41,284 nt of DNA from UBA2108 sp002713215 (GCA_937891015.1 CALAPY010000048.1:1-41284); one strand, 5' to 3'. Numbered from the stretch's first letter, positions 8,421 through 16,958 are shown. The notes: generated from the letters alone by a model not told the origin. Translations and numbers: made by a program.

Positions 8421-9164
8421 ATGAGATTAGGTCAATTGGCTCGGCAATTAAATGTTTCGCCAAAAGAAATTATTAGAAAACTGGAAAAGGATTTTGACAC
8501 CGAAATCAAATCGCACCCCAATGCTAAAATTCCGGATGAGCATCTGGAAAATTTGATGCAGGCATTTGGTTACACCGAAAATGAAAAGATCGACGAAGGC
8601 GTTGAAGAAACTCCGGAGCCAGAGATTAAGGAAACTAAAAAGACGGAGATAGTTGAGAAACTGATAGAAATTGTTGAGTCCGTTGAGCAAAATACTGAAG
8701 ATACCGAACCTGCTCCAGGTAAGGTAGAACTCGATATCCCTGCACTTGACGGTCCAAAAATTGTTGGTAAGATTGACCTGCCTGAATCAGAGCTCAATCG
8801 TGTAATTGAGAAAAAAGAAGAAAGACCGGTTCGTACAAAACGACCTAAAAAGAGACCGGTAGAAGACAGAAAGCGAAAACACAAAACCAAAAAGGTTGAA
8901 TCACTAGAAGATAAAAGGAAGCGAGAGCATAAGGAAATTGAAAGCCAAAGGAAAAAGAGTGCCGAATCGCTAAAGGATTTCAACAAGAAGAAATACGAAG
9001 AGAAAACCAAAAGCAACGGTGTTGTTAAGGTTAAGTCTAAGAAGTCCAAGAAGAAAAAAGTAGAAGCCATCAGAACGCAACAGGCCATAAACGAAGTAAA
9101 GGTGACCAAGAAAAAGCCTACTTCGCTGGTTGGTAAGCTTTGGAGCTGGCTAAACGACGCTTAG
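8421..9164 (+). CDS. IF2_N-like domain protein with Lys/Glu-rich tail
   Basis: 247 residues from the ATG at 8421. A GTG at 8370 would add 17 hydrophobic residues that do not fit the fold, so I prefer the ATG. Residues 1-50 (MRLGQLARQLNVSPKEIIRKL..., then HPNAKIPDEHLENLMQAFG) look like the small helical IF2_N domain found at the N-terminus of translation initiation factor IF-2. The rest is low-complexity: an acidic segment about 60-115, then a strongly basic Lys/Arg-rich segment about 140-240 and a short hydrophobic end (LVGKLWSWLND). No GTPase domain is present, so this is not IF-2. It could bind RNA, DNA or ribosomes through the basic tail. The function is unknown. It is divergent from the helicase gene. 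Confidence 0.7.
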   Translation: MRLGQLARQLNVSPKEIIRKLEKDFDTEIKSHPNAKIPDEHLENLMQAFGYTENEKIDEGVEETPEPEIKETKKTEIVEKLIEIVESVEQNTEDTEPAPGKVELDIPALDGPKIVGKIDLPESELNRVIEKKEERPVRTKRPKKRPVEDRKRKHKTKKVESLEDKRKREHKEIESQRKKSAESLKDFNKKKYEEKTKSNGVVKVKSKKSKKKKVEAIRTQQAINEVKVTKKKPTSLVGKLWSWLNDA

Positions 9165-9203
9165 TAGAACACATTTATTAGAATAAACCAGGAAGCACTT
9201 CAG

Positions 9204-9992
9204 TTATTCCGGAAGCACTAACAGCGGAATATCCGTGTGGTAAGCCATTTTTTGTGTGTTATTGGTTCTAAACAACCGATTAAAAAATCCATGATGGCGA
9301 TTTACCATGGCAAGCACGTCGTTATCGCCTTTTAGTTCTGTGTAGTAATTGATTCCCGAAAACACATTGGCCGCATGTACCAGCTTGTATTGTGGTTCCA
9401 CTTCAGGTTCAAAAAACTTCCCCTCCCTCCTGCTTTCTTCCACATGCCTTGGATTTGGTTCTTTGTCATTGTTTTTTACATGTACAATACGAAGCTTAGC
9501 CTTCATAAGCATTACAAATTCTTTTAGAATTGGAAGCGTATAATCCAACTCCAGGTTATCGTAATCGGAACAGAACATAATATTGCGAGCCATTCTAAAT
9601 TCCGCTTCATGCGGAATAACCAGCAAGGGTTTATTGGTTTTAGCAATGAGGTTAACCGTATTGGTTCCAACCAAATCGGCGCCGCGGTTGCTTGCTCCCC
9701 GGGTACCCATTACAATTAAATCGGATTTAACGCATTCGTCTGATTGAGCAAGGGCTGTAATACTTTCTCCTTCTATTACCATGGTTTCATATTCAACTCC
9801 ATCGATACTAACCTCTGAACAGAAATTTTGAATGTACTCGTCTAATTCTTCTTGCTTTTCTGAAGACAGGGATGAAACATAAATATGACATACAACCAAC
9901 CGGGCACCACTTAATGATCCCAGCTGAAAGGCATAAGTCAATGCAGACCGGGCATTACTAGAAAAGTCTGTCGGAACGAGTATGTTTTTCAT
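9204..9992 (-). CDS. Universal stress protein, tandem UspA domains
   Basis: 262 residues, about twice a single Usp domain. Domain 1 (about 1-128) starts MKNILVPTDFSSNAR and carries the ATP-binding signature GTRGASNRGADLVGTNT followed by KPLLVIP. Domain 2 (about 135-262, starting ARNIMFCSDYDNLE) is diverged: it lacks the G-2X-G-9X-G-S/T motif and ends DIPLLVLPE. Tandem Usp proteins with one nucleotide-binding and one degenerate half are common in Bacteroidota. They are cytoplasmic and associated with stress or starvation responses. The gene is convergent with the IF2_N-like gene and monocistronic. Confidence 0.9.
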   Translation of the reverse strand: MKNILVPTDFSSNARSALTYAFQLGSLSGARLVVCHIYVSSLSSEKQEELDEYIQNFCSEVSIDGVEYETMVIEGESITALAQSDECVKSDLIVMGTRGASNRGADLVGTNTVNLIAKTNKPLLVIPHEAEFRMARNIMFCSDYDNLELDYTLPILKEFVMLMKAKLRIVHVKNNDKEPNPRHVEESRREGKFFEPEVEPQYKLVHAANVFSGINYYTELKGDNDVLAMVNRHHGFFNRLFRTNNTQKMAYHTDIPLLVLPE

Positions 9993-10100
9993 TGAGCTAT
10001 ATTTTTGGGAAAAATAGTAAAAACACCATCAACAAACACTGATCTATATCTTGATATTCGATTCGCAATTTAAAACCGGTTCAATCGTTAATCTTTATAT

Positions 10101-10285
10101 TATTTTTGGCCAACAAGTAGCCCGTAATAACCTGTAAATCAAACCAATTAAAATAAAATCAAAAAAAAATTCAACCCAACCCCACCTTTTTACCAAATAT
10201 TTCGTGTACTAGGTTGAGACACCTAGGATTTACCCATTTTAGCCGTTTCAAAAGGTTCGTAATTTATTTAACGGGCCTTTTTTTT
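10101..10285 (+). ncRNA. Possible small RNA ending in an intrinsic terminator
   Basis: This lies in the 515-base gap between the USP and LRR genes, both on the minus strand. A TAnnTTTG-type -7 match, TATTTTTG, sits at 10101-10108. About 150 bases later a stem GGTTCGT/ACGGGCC (10254-10260 with 10271-10277, two G-U pairs) is followed directly by eight T residues. A second small hairpin CTAGGT/ACCTAG lies at 10209-10226. No convincing ORF exists between them. The expected transcript would run from about 10115 to 10285. The -33 element is poor, and the RNA matches no family I recognise. Confidence 0.3.
10254..10285 (+). terminator. Intrinsic terminator with no annotated gene upstream
   Basis: The 7-bp stem GGTTCGT/ACGGGCC has a 10-base AT loop and a run of eight T (10278-10285). 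This is a textbook plus-strand intrinsic terminator, yet both flanking genes are on the minus strand. Confidence 0.5.
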
Positions 10286-10386
10286 GCTCCAAACTTTTGG
10301 TTTCCACTTCAGATTTTCAAAATCGGCATCAGCAATAAGGAATCTGTTATAAACGGCGAGCCGGTGAAATATAATGTACATTTAAC

Positions 10387-10424
10387 AAAGGAGGCTATCT
10401 CCTTTTAATAAACAGCCTCTTTTC
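10387..10424 (+). other. Two overlapping, mutually exclusive hairpins
   Basis: AAAGGAG/CTCCTTT (10387-10393 with 10399-10405) competes with GAGGCT/AGCCTC (10391-10396 with 10414-10419). Each is followed by a short T-run on the plus strand. The region lies 3' of the minus-strand LRR gene. It could be a terminator in either direction; on the plus strand it has an attenuator-like form. Confidence 0.3.
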
Positions 10425-10507
10425 AATGATTACTTTTGGCGTTCTTTAAGAGTGCAACAAAGACCTGACCAGCACCCTGACACCTATGGTAATAAAGGTA
10501 ATCGCTG

Positions 10508-12730
10508 TTAATTCAACTTTATAACACGTTTAACTAGGCTACCAGAATCGATTTCTGCTTTTAAAATATATATCCCTTCGTCAAATTCTTCTACCAAAAT
10601 TGAAGCAGACCTACCGTTAACTGGTTGTTCTTTTACCAAACGACCATTCATAGTATACAATCGAACGATAAAAATATCTTGATCGGCCGAAACCATCAAA
10701 CTTCTATTGGTTGGATTTGGATATACCTTAAATTGGTCTTTTGCACCTCCTCCCCTGGACTCTTCCTCAGCTATTTCATCAATACTAGAAGCCACACTTG
10801 ATGGTTGAGATCCCCCAGTTGAATTGCCACTATAAATGATCAACGCAGATGGTCCTGTCGTAGGAGGGGCAACAAAACTACATGGGTCGGTTTCTTCATT
10901 GTAAGAGATTTCCGTATGTCCAACTTCCATAGTTAGTTCTTCGTAAAAACCCGTGGTACTGTCAGGTTCTGTGATATGGACCTGGCAAAACCATGTATAT
11001 CCACTATCGTTCCCTAACATGATATTTTCATTCGGCCAGTCGTAAATAAGACTATCATTGTCACCATCGGCAGTATCAATGATAGCACCTTTTACTCTTA
11101 ACCAAAGATAATCCCTGGGACCATTATCTACACCAGCATTTTCGGCAGTTAGTGTCATGGCCCATTTGGATGGAGGAAAAGCCTCATTAACCATATCGTA
11201 TTTACCTGTATACCTTAGCTTATTGTATTGTGGTGATATGATAAAATTGGTTTCATGAATTTTAATTTTACTGTTTATAACTGTTGGTACCGGATTGCTT
11301 TCAGTTTCGTCATCATAATAAGCAAGATGCTCCGAACTTGCATTAGCCGCATTGTAGACATCATCTAGGTCAAAATAATTATTATTCATTCTAAGTATTT
11401 CAAGCGTGGAAGGAAGTACCGGCATATCGTAGAGCAAATTAAAATCGCAACGAAATTCTTTTAATTGAAAAGCAGTACCATAATAACTAGGAACCTCTCC
11501 CGTAAGGAGATTATTACTAAATGTCAATGACTCCAATTTGGTCGATAGTTGAAGGTCTAGATTTGAAAGCTCACACGTTAAAGTGCAGCCCATTAGCTGT
11601 AGTTTTTTTAATTCTGTCATGTAGTAAAATGTACCCTTAGTTGGTAAATCGGTGGGGATAGGGTTATCAAATTCATTTTCATGTGCAAGATATGTTTCTA
11701 GACTACATACAGACACTATCATTGGGACAATAGGCCCCTCAATGTCATTAGTGCTTATATCCAGCGTTTTTAGTTTACTCAACTTGAATATCGATGCAGG
11801 TAAATTAACTGTATTTGAGTCCCCAAATTGGTTGTTTTTTAAATAAAGCTCTTTAAGTTTGGGAAAGCTATCAGCAATAAAAAACGGTGTCGTAAGATCG
11901 TCAATTTGTGAATATGGAAAATGATTGTCTTCCAGGCGAAATTCGGTAAGTTCGGAATATTTGTGGTCTCCTATTGATGCTGGCCACCAATTTCCACCAT
12001 CGTCGGTGAACGAATTATACAATCTAACCTGCTTTAAAGTATTCTTAGAGCCTTCCATAATATTGGGTAACTTCCCTAAAGCTCCGTTGAATTCTAAGCC
12101 CTCTAAGTAAATGGCTTTTAGGTCTTCTCTATTTTGGATTTCATTTATTCTGGATGTAGCTATGGCATTCAGGCCAGTCATGCCTCTATAATTAATAGAT
12201 TCAAGCTTGGGTAACAGGGTACTGGTTAGAAGTGGCAATTTTGTCCAATCTGACTCATCGTACCAATAAAGACCAATTAAATTAGGTAAAGCCGCAGAGG
12301 TAAATACCGGGGGAAGTTTATCACTTCCAGAAACTATGTACTGCCCAATGTTACCTAGGGTCAGATACCTTAAACTATCTAAACCTGGTTGTGACCCATC
12401 TAAAATTCCTGCAGGAACCGAATCCAATAAATCATATAAATTCAAACTGGAAATACCATCGGTATCGTCTATGATAACACCTACAAACGATTTTGCCTGA
12501 TTATAGCTTGGACGATCACTGGAATTGCTGCAGTTGCAATCAGTTTGAGACATAGTACCACCTGTAGTTGGAGACACCCAGGAACTCAATTTAGAAACCC
12601 TTTTTACACCATAAATTTCTTGGAGAGCCAAACATTCATCTTCAGTAATTTTTGTTGTTTGCGCAAAGGCTGGGGTAATGTAAACACTTGTAATAGCAAT
12701 TATTAGTAATATTTCTTTTAAGTTTTTCAT
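10508..12730 (-). CDS. Secreted leucine-rich-repeat protein with T9SS type A sorting domain
   Basis: 740 residues. There is a signal peptide (1-23, ending PAFAQ) and a Cys-containing N-cap (DCNCSNSS, about 63-70). Residues about 90-470 form irregular leucine-rich repeats of the bacterial/plant-like type, with units such as FPKLKELYLKNNQFG, LSKLKTLDISTNDIEGPI and STKLESLTFSNNLLTGEVP. A beta-rich, WPNENIM-containing region follows (about 480-620), then a low-complexity linker. The type A sorting tail is at about 665-740 (VYPNPTNRSLMVS, LYTMNGRLV, EGIYILKAEID, VKRVIKLN). It is exported by the type IX system to the cell surface or medium and is likely to bind proteins or glycans. It is a single gene; the short upstream region shows no clear promoter. 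Confidence 0.88.
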   Translation of the reverse strand: MKNLKEILLIIAITSVYITPAFAQTTKITEDECLALQEIYGVKRVSKLSSWVSPTTGGTMSQTDCNCSNSSDRPSYNQAKSFVGVIIDDTDGISSLNLYDLLDSVPAGILDGSQPGLDSLRYLTLGNIGQYIVSGSDKLPPVFTSAALPNLIGLYWYDESDWTKLPLLTSTLLPKLESINYRGMTGLNAIATSRINEIQNREDLKAIYLEGLEFNGALGKLPNIMEGSKNTLKQVRLYNSFTDDGGNWWPASIGDHKYSELTEFRLEDNHFPYSQIDDLTTPFFIADSFPKLKELYLKNNQFGDSNTVNLPASIFKLSKLKTLDISTNDIEGPIVPMIVSVCSLETYLAHENEFDNPIPTDLPTKGTFYYMTELKKLQLMGCTLTCELSNLDLQLSTKLESLTFSNNLLTGEVPSYYGTAFQLKEFRCDFNLLYDMPVLPSTLEILRMNNNYFDLDDVYNAANASSEHLAYYDDETESNPVPTVINSKIKIHETNFIISPQYNKLRYTGKYDMVNEAFPPSKWAMTLTAENAGVDNGPRDYLWLRVKGAIIDTADGDNDSLIYDWPNENIMLGNDSGYTWFCQVHITEPDSTTGFYEELTMEVGHTEISYNEETDPCSFVAPPTTGPSALIIYSGNSTGGSQPSSVASSIDEIAEEESRGGGAKDQFKVYPNPTNRSLMVSADQDIFIVRLYTMNGRLVKEQPVNGRSASILVEEFDEGIYILKAEIDSGSLVKRVIKLN

Positions 12731-12926
12731 AGCTCTTAAGTTTTAATTTTAGGTAAGGTAAATAGCATCAAGTCACAGGAATAGTGCAAGTTTAAATTCG
12801 GTTGATGTGGTTTTAATTTCGGTATTGATTCTCCAATAACTGGTATCCATATACGGAATACCGGTAAATGATGGTTATTCAAAACATGATTCATAGATAT
12901 AATGGCCTTTGAAAGAGGGAGTAATC

Positions 12927-12949
12927 AAAGAGAGCCTAACGTCTCTTTT
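12927..12949 (-). terminator. Possible terminator of the biosynthetic operon
   Basis: AAAGAGA (12927-12933) and TCTCTTT (12942-12948) form a 7-bp stem with an 8-base loop, about 60 bases beyond the last gene of the minus-strand PKS locus. On the minus strand only the T residues inside the stem are available, so termination would be weak. The rest of 12731-13011 shows nothing else supportable. Confidence 0.35.
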
Positions 12950-13011
12950 CCTCTTCAGTAAAACAAACGATGGCTCGCAATACAATCGCCAAATGGTTTA
13001 TGGAGTTTTAT

Positions 13012-13425
13012 TTACAATTTGCCCCTCACCCATTTTACCAATCCATTCCCCAACGGAAAATAAGCGGCAAAAAATAAGGCCATACCCAATGAAAAGTTTT
13101 GGGTATTAAAGAATTGGTCCAGGAGGTTGTTGGGATAGGCATAGGAAGTCTCCAGGGCATAACCTAAGAATTCCAATACCCCCATAGCCACCAAACCGTA
13201 AGCATATTGCTCGTACCATTTAAAACTGCGTAAAAAGATCGAAATGGGAACCATATAGAGAATGTAACAGGTAATTACCTGCCACCAATAGGTAAAGCGA
13301 GCTATTTCGGCCCATTGTCCAAAAAAGTGCATACCCATTCCCCACGAAAAGTAGATGACGCAGTAAATAACAATCGACTTTTTATCGATTTGCATTTTTA
13401 GTTTTAGCTCTTCTTTCCAGGTCAT
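13012..13425 (-). CDS. Small polytopic membrane protein coupled to the MMPL exporter
   Basis: 137 residues with about four hydrophobic segments: 17-36 (IVIYCVIYFSWGMGMHFFG), 48-66, 74-90 and 111-132. The N-terminus is charged and cytoplasmic-looking (MTWKEELKLKMQIDKK). I do not recognise the family. The start ATG overlaps the MMPL stop codon (ATGA, 13422-13425), which strongly suggests translational coupling and a joint role with the exporter. It is the last gene of the locus. It could be an accessory subunit of the transporter, or a small membrane enzyme acting on the lipid product. Neither can be decided from the sequence. Confidence 0.7.
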   Translation of the reverse strand: MTWKEELKLKMQIDKKSIVIYCVIYFSWGMGMHFFGQWAEIARFTYWWQVITCYILYMVPISIFLRSFKWYEQYAYGLVAMGVLEFLGYALETSYAYPNNLLDQFFNTQNFSLGMALFFAAYFPLGNGLVKWVRGKL

Positions 13426-15677
13426 TTTTTGTAGAATAATAGAATTACAGCGGGTAGCAACAACAGATCACAAACCAACGCGATGACCAGGGTGATACAA
13501 ATGAGTAAACCTATGTAAAAAGTACCCAGGAAGTCCGATAAACAAAGGGTTAAAAAACCTCCTGAGAGGATCAGTGAAGTGACAATAATGGCCTTTCCGG
13601 TACTGGCAAAGGTTCGGCTTAATGCGACCGATAGGTTATTGTTGTTATTCAATTCCTGTCGGAGCCGGGCAAGGAAGTGGATGCTATCATCTACCGCAAT
13701 GCCAAAGGCTATGATAAAAATGATTGAGGTAGGTAGATTAAAATCAATGGAGAAAAATCCCATAATTCCACCACAAAGCACCAATGGAAATACATTAGGG
13801 ACTAAGGAAATAAGCGCCATTTTAATGGAACGGAACAGCAAGCCTACAATGATTCCAATGATTCCAATAGCCATAAATAGCCCCTCGATCACATTGCTAG
13901 CCACATAATTGGTATTGATGTCCATAAGCGTTGCAGAGCCGGTCAGGCGGTATTTAATAAGGTTAGTATCTAGCTTAGAACCGGAAAAAGCTTCTAGTTC
14001 CGAATTCCTGTTATTGACTATAAAACTCCCCCAATCCGGGATTTTACCCACTACCCTGGCCTCTCTATGATTCCGATTGAGATAGATGTTGGTATTTACC
14101 TGCTTGTTGTAGCGGTAAAGGTCTTTTTCGAGTTTGGCCAATCGTTTGTCACTTTCCGGTATAACGTACTTTTCCTCCTTACCACCATACCAGATTTTAT
14201 TCGAGTTTTTTATAATGGATACGGGCGAAACCAGACCACCAACTCCATAAACCGTATCCAGGTAGTGGTGCAATACGTCCAGTTGATTCAATACCGAACG
14301 GTCAAAGAAAGAGGCATTGGAATCGGTCAGCCAGATTTTCATTTCAAAGGGACGGGCACCGGAGAAGTTATTTTCAAAAAAGAGAAAGTCTTGCTGCTGC
14401 GGATGATCAGATTTTAACCCTTCCAGTATGTAGTTGTCTTTTTTAATAAGCAGAGAACCATATCCGGCTACCAATGCAACAGCCAGACTAATTATTGCAA
14501 TGAACTTGTATTTACGCTGAACAAATCCGTCAATAGTCACCAGAATTGAATTCCAGAAGTCGGTGTATTTCGCCTCCCGGTCCGAATAGATGGGTTTATG
14601 AATAAGCAGAACCGAAGGAAACCATGTATAGGTGAGAATAAAGGAGAATACCAAACCAATACTGGCATAAATACCTAAATCGACGATGGGCTGAACGGAA
14701 GAATTCAATAAGGTTAAAAAACCAATCATAGTAGTTAAGGTGGTTAAGAAGGTAGCGAAGCCTACTTGCTTAACTGAATCAATCAAGGCCTCTTCTCTAT
14801 TCCTTCCCAGGCGCCTTAAACTCAGGTAATGGGTCAGCAAATGAATTACAGCTGAAATGCCTATAACCATAAGAATGGTAGGAATAATATTGGTCATTAG
14901 GTCTATTTCCTTTCCAGTAAGTACCATTACTCCAACCGTCCAGGCCACAACCAACCCAACCACCGACAAGGGCATCCAAATGCCCCAAAACGAACGATAA
15001 GCAATAAACAGGAAGAGAAAGACCAACAGCATTCCGGAACTCAGGAAAATGAGCGTTTCATTCTGCACCAGGTCGATATAGATGGTTTGCCCTAAGCCTC
15101 TTCCGGCGTAATGCGCCTCGTCAAACTTAAAAGCCTGTACCAGTTCCTTTACTTCTATGGAGAGCTGCTTGCAACCTTCGTTATCGAGTAATTGTTTGTG
15201 CTTTACCAAGATGGCCACTGCTGAAGATTTGTCGGAGAAAAGGGTGTTAACCAGTTCCTGAGTTCTAAAAATTTTAGCACTGTCCCTGGCATAGGTACTG
15301 CTTTCGTTTAAATTGATGTATGGTTTTTCTACCAATGCGGGATACATGCTGTATCTCCTGAATTCCTTAACGTTGGTTGGCCCTACCACCATTTCTACGT
15401 TATTTAACGTGTTCAGCAGTTTCGTTAAGCTATCCACCTTGGTCAAAAAGTCCTTTTGAAATACCCCTCGCTCGTTTACAAGTCCTATGAGCACATAATC
15501 ATTGTCCGATTCAAACTGAGTTCTGTACTCCCTAAAGAATTCGGTATCGTCGTTATTTCGCGGAAAAAAGGCCTCAAAATCGTAATTAAAACCCAGGCTT
15601 ATCAGTTGCCAAAGCATAACCAGGGTAATAACAGTTATTCCTGCAAGAACGGGGTATTTAAGCTTTTGGTAAATCAC
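13422..15677 (-). CDS. MMPL/RND-family lipid exporter
   Basis: 751 residues, GTG start, three bases after the PPTase stop. The architecture is that of a two-fold MMPL/RND transporter. TM1 is at about 9-28, followed by a periplasmic domain (about 30-205) and TM2-6 with the sterol-sensing-like half (LLVFLFLFIAYRSF, NIIPTILMVIGISAVIHLL, about 213-365). TM7 (about 395-410) leads to a second periplasmic domain (about 412-595) and TM8-12. The second half carries the RND proton-relay motif GIAVDDSIHFLARL. MMPL and HpnN-type members move lipids or polyketides across the inner membrane using the proton gradient. Its position inside the type III PKS/FAS locus makes the locus product the likely cargo. 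There is no adjacent adaptor or outer-membrane channel. Confidence 0.88.
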   Translation of the reverse strand: MIYQKLKYPVLAGITVITLVMLWQLISLGFNYDFEAFFPRNNDDTEFFREYRTQFESDNDYVLIGLVNERGVFQKDFLTKVDSLTKLLNTLNNVEMVVGPTNVKEFRRYSMYPALVEKPYINLNESSTYARDSAKIFRTQELVNTLFSDKSSAVAILVKHKQLLDNEGCKQLSIEVKELVQAFKFDEAHYAGRGLGQTIYIDLVQNETLIFLSSGMLLVFLFLFIAYRSFWGIWMPLSVVGLVVAWTVGVMVLTGKEIDLMTNIIPTILMVIGISAVIHLLTHYLSLRRLGRNREEALIDSVKQVGFATFLTTLTTMIGFLTLLNSSVQPIVDLGIYASIGLVFSFILTYTWFPSVLLIHKPIYSDREAKYTDFWNSILVTIDGFVQRKYKFIAIISLAVALVAGYGSLLIKKDNYILEGLKSDHPQQQDFLFFENNFSGARPFEMKIWLTDSNASFFDRSVLNQLDVLHHYLDTVYGVGGLVSPVSIIKNSNKIWYGGKEEKYVIPESDKRLAKLEKDLYRYNKQVNTNIYLNRNHREARVVGKIPDWGSFIVNNRNSELEAFSGSKLDTNLIKYRLTGSATLMDINTNYVASNVIEGLFMAIGIIGIIVGLLFRSIKMALISLVPNVFPLVLCGGIMGFFSIDFNLPTSIIFIIAFGIAVDDSIHFLARLRQELNNNNNLSVALSRTFASTGKAIIVTSLILSGGFLTLCLSDFLGTFYIGLLICITLVIALVCDLLLLPAVILLFYKK

Positions 15678-15680
15678 GAC

Positions 15681-16241
15681 CTAGTTGCACAAAACAAATG
15701 CAATATAACCTTGGTGATGGCTCAGGGAAAGTTTTTTTGTTGACAACCGATTGTCCTGAAATAGCATTGGCTTTCCGTATTCCGTTTTTTGTATGCTCCA
15801 GCTCCCACCATAAGTGTCTGACAAGTAGGATGAAACTTTAGTTCTAAGTGATTCAGATTCATTTCCTTCAACCCACTCCAATTGACTGTGATAGCCCTTG
15901 GATTTTTCGGTACGCAACTCAGTAAAAACCACTTCTTTGTCTAAACGAAACCAAACGGTATAATGCCTTTCCTGGTATTTTACGAATAGCTCACCGTCCT
16001 TAACGCCTGTTATGCAATATGATTTTGGATTAAACGCAGCAGGCCCCTCGTGGCAGGCCTTATAGGTCGATTCTTTTGCCGACCACATAATTGCCTCAGC
16101 AACCTTCTCACTTGAATCAATCCGATTCATTAATGTCAACTCGCGTGAAGTATATAGCTTTTGAATACGCCTTGGAGCCAGCGTATCAACCTTCCAATGG
16201 TCCGGAAGGTGGATTACATCACAACCTATGCCGCTACTCAC
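15681..16241 (-). CDS. 4'-phosphopantetheinyl transferase family protein
   Basis: 186 residues. GIGCDVI (4-10) supplies the metal-binding Asp8, and WSAKESTYKA (53-62) supplies the Trp-x-x-Lys-Glu motif with Glu57. These are the two signatures of the AcpS/Sfp superfamily, which moves phosphopantetheine from CoA to a carrier-protein serine. It is longer than a trimeric AcpS (about 120 residues) and shorter than a typical Sfp (about 225), so it is probably a single-chain type with one recognisable active-site half. It starts two bases after the acyl-carrier-protein stop, so that carrier protein is its obvious substrate. The stop is followed three bases later by the MMPL gene. Confidence 0.82.
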   Translation of the reverse strand: MSSGIGCDVIHLPDHWKVDTLAPRRIQKLYTSRELTLMNRIDSSEKVAEAIMWSAKESTYKACHEGPAAFNPKSYCITGVKDGELFVKYQERHYTVWFRLDKEVVFTELRTEKSKGYHSQLEWVEGNESESLRTKVSSYLSDTYGGSWSIQKTEYGKPMLFQDNRLSTKKLSLSHHQGYIAFVLCN

Positions 16242-16243
16242 TG

Positions 16244-16498
16244 CTACTTTTCCTTCAATTTTTGGGTTATAATGTCCACTGAAGCTTGCACGGTGAGCAT
16301 TTTCTCAGCGTTGTCATCATCAATTTCAATGTCAAAAGCTTCTTCGGCATCAAGAATTACATCGACCAAATGGGCTGAATTAATCTTTAAGTCACTTAAT
16401 AAGTTGGTACTGGGAGTAAGGTTATTAAACGCTTCTTCGTCACCAATATAGGGCTTAATAATGTCTTTTAATTTCTCCTCGATACCCGCTGAATCCAT
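16244..16498 (-). CDS. Acyl carrier protein
   Basis: 84 residues, an acidic four-helix carrier protein. The phosphopantetheine site is Ser41 in DLKINSAHLVDV: the usual D-S-L triad is N-S-A here, but the serine and following helix II (HLVDVILDAEEAFDIEIDDD) are typical. Helix I (IEEKLKDIIKPYIG) and helix IV (SVDIITQKLKEK) are also clear. It is not the housekeeping AcpP, whose motif is DSL. It is followed two bases later by the PPTase gene that probably activates it. It would hold the growing acyl chain for the ketosynthase, dehydratase and reductase encoded upstream on the same strand. It opens the second half of the split locus, with its own short upstream region. Confidence 0.88.
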   Translation of the reverse strand: MDSAGIEEKLKDIIKPYIGDEEAFNNLTPSTNLLSDLKINSAHLVDVILDAEEAFDIEIDDDNAEKMLTVQASVDIITQKLKEK

Positions 16499-16565
16499 AT
16501 TGTTTTAGTTCTTTTTAATTTCTTGACCAAGAAAAACATTTTAGGCATTACTTTAGCCCTACCAA

Positions 16566-16596
16566 GTACAATTTCAATGTTAGAAAATGTACAATT
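16566..16596. promoter_or_regulatory. Repeated GTACAATT sites between divergent genes
   Basis: GTACAATT occurs twice in the same orientation, at 16566-16573 and 16589-16596, 23 bases apart, about two helical turns. They lie in the 136-base gap between the ACP gene (minus) and the zinc-finger gene (plus). This spacing fits a dimeric regulator site, but with only two copies it may be chance. Confidence 0.25.
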
Positions 16597-16634
16597 GGGC
16601 ATAATGTTTAACTCCAGGGTGTTTAGTTCAAGGT

Positions 16635-16958
16635 ATGGATAAGGAACTTTTGAAAAAAAAGATTGAGGCGGAGATTGTTTCCATGCAGGAAAAAATCGCT
16701 GAATTAAAGGACCTTACGAAGCCCATTGCTCCGGACGTAGCCATTGGCCGAGTAAGCCGAATGGATGCCATTAACAACAAATCAGTTAACGAACGTGCGT
16801 TGCGTCAGGCGGAATTTAAATTTCAGAAACTGAATATGGCATTGGAAAAGGTTGATGATGCCAATTTTGGAAAATGCAGTCGTTGTGGTAACGATATTCA
16901 AGAAGGAAGATTAATGCTTATGCCAGAGAATACGAAGTGTATTCATTGTGCGAGGTGA
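16635..16958 (+). CDS. TraR/DksA-type zinc-finger protein
   Basis: 107 residues. An N-terminal coiled coil (about 1-40, LLKKKIEAEIVSMQEKIAELKDL) and a second helix (about 57-80) precede a C4 zinc finger: CSRCGNDIQEGRLMLMPENTKCIHC (about 82-105). This matches the TraR/DksA C-terminal finger, in which the coiled coil enters the RNA polymerase secondary channel. It is shorter than DksA (about 150 residues) and lacks a clear DxxDxA tip; the region around IAPDVAIGRVSRMDAI would be the tip. It is the only plus-strand gene inside the PKS locus and separates the two halves. It may simply be a neighbour, or it may regulate the locus. Confidence 0.82.
   Translation: MDKELLKKKIEAEIVSMQEKIAELKDLTKPIAPDVAIGRVSRMDAINNKSVNERALRQAEFKFQKLNMALEKVDDANFGKCSRCGNDIQEGRLMLMPENTKCIHCAR

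Noticed and set aside
8570..9109. 179-codon Ser/Phe-rich frame antisense to the IF2_N-like gene
   Set aside because: Its Ser/Leu/Phe bias is the expected mirror of the Lys/Glu-rich sense strand.
10214..10408. 64-codon plus-strand frame (TTG start) in the USP-LRR gap
   Set aside because: It runs straight through the strong terminator at 10254-10285 and stops inside a hairpin; no domain or start signal is visible.
12909..13109. 66-codon plus-strand frame near the end of the PKS locus
   Set aside because: Half of it lies antisense to the coupled membrane-protein gene, and it contains the terminator-like hairpin.
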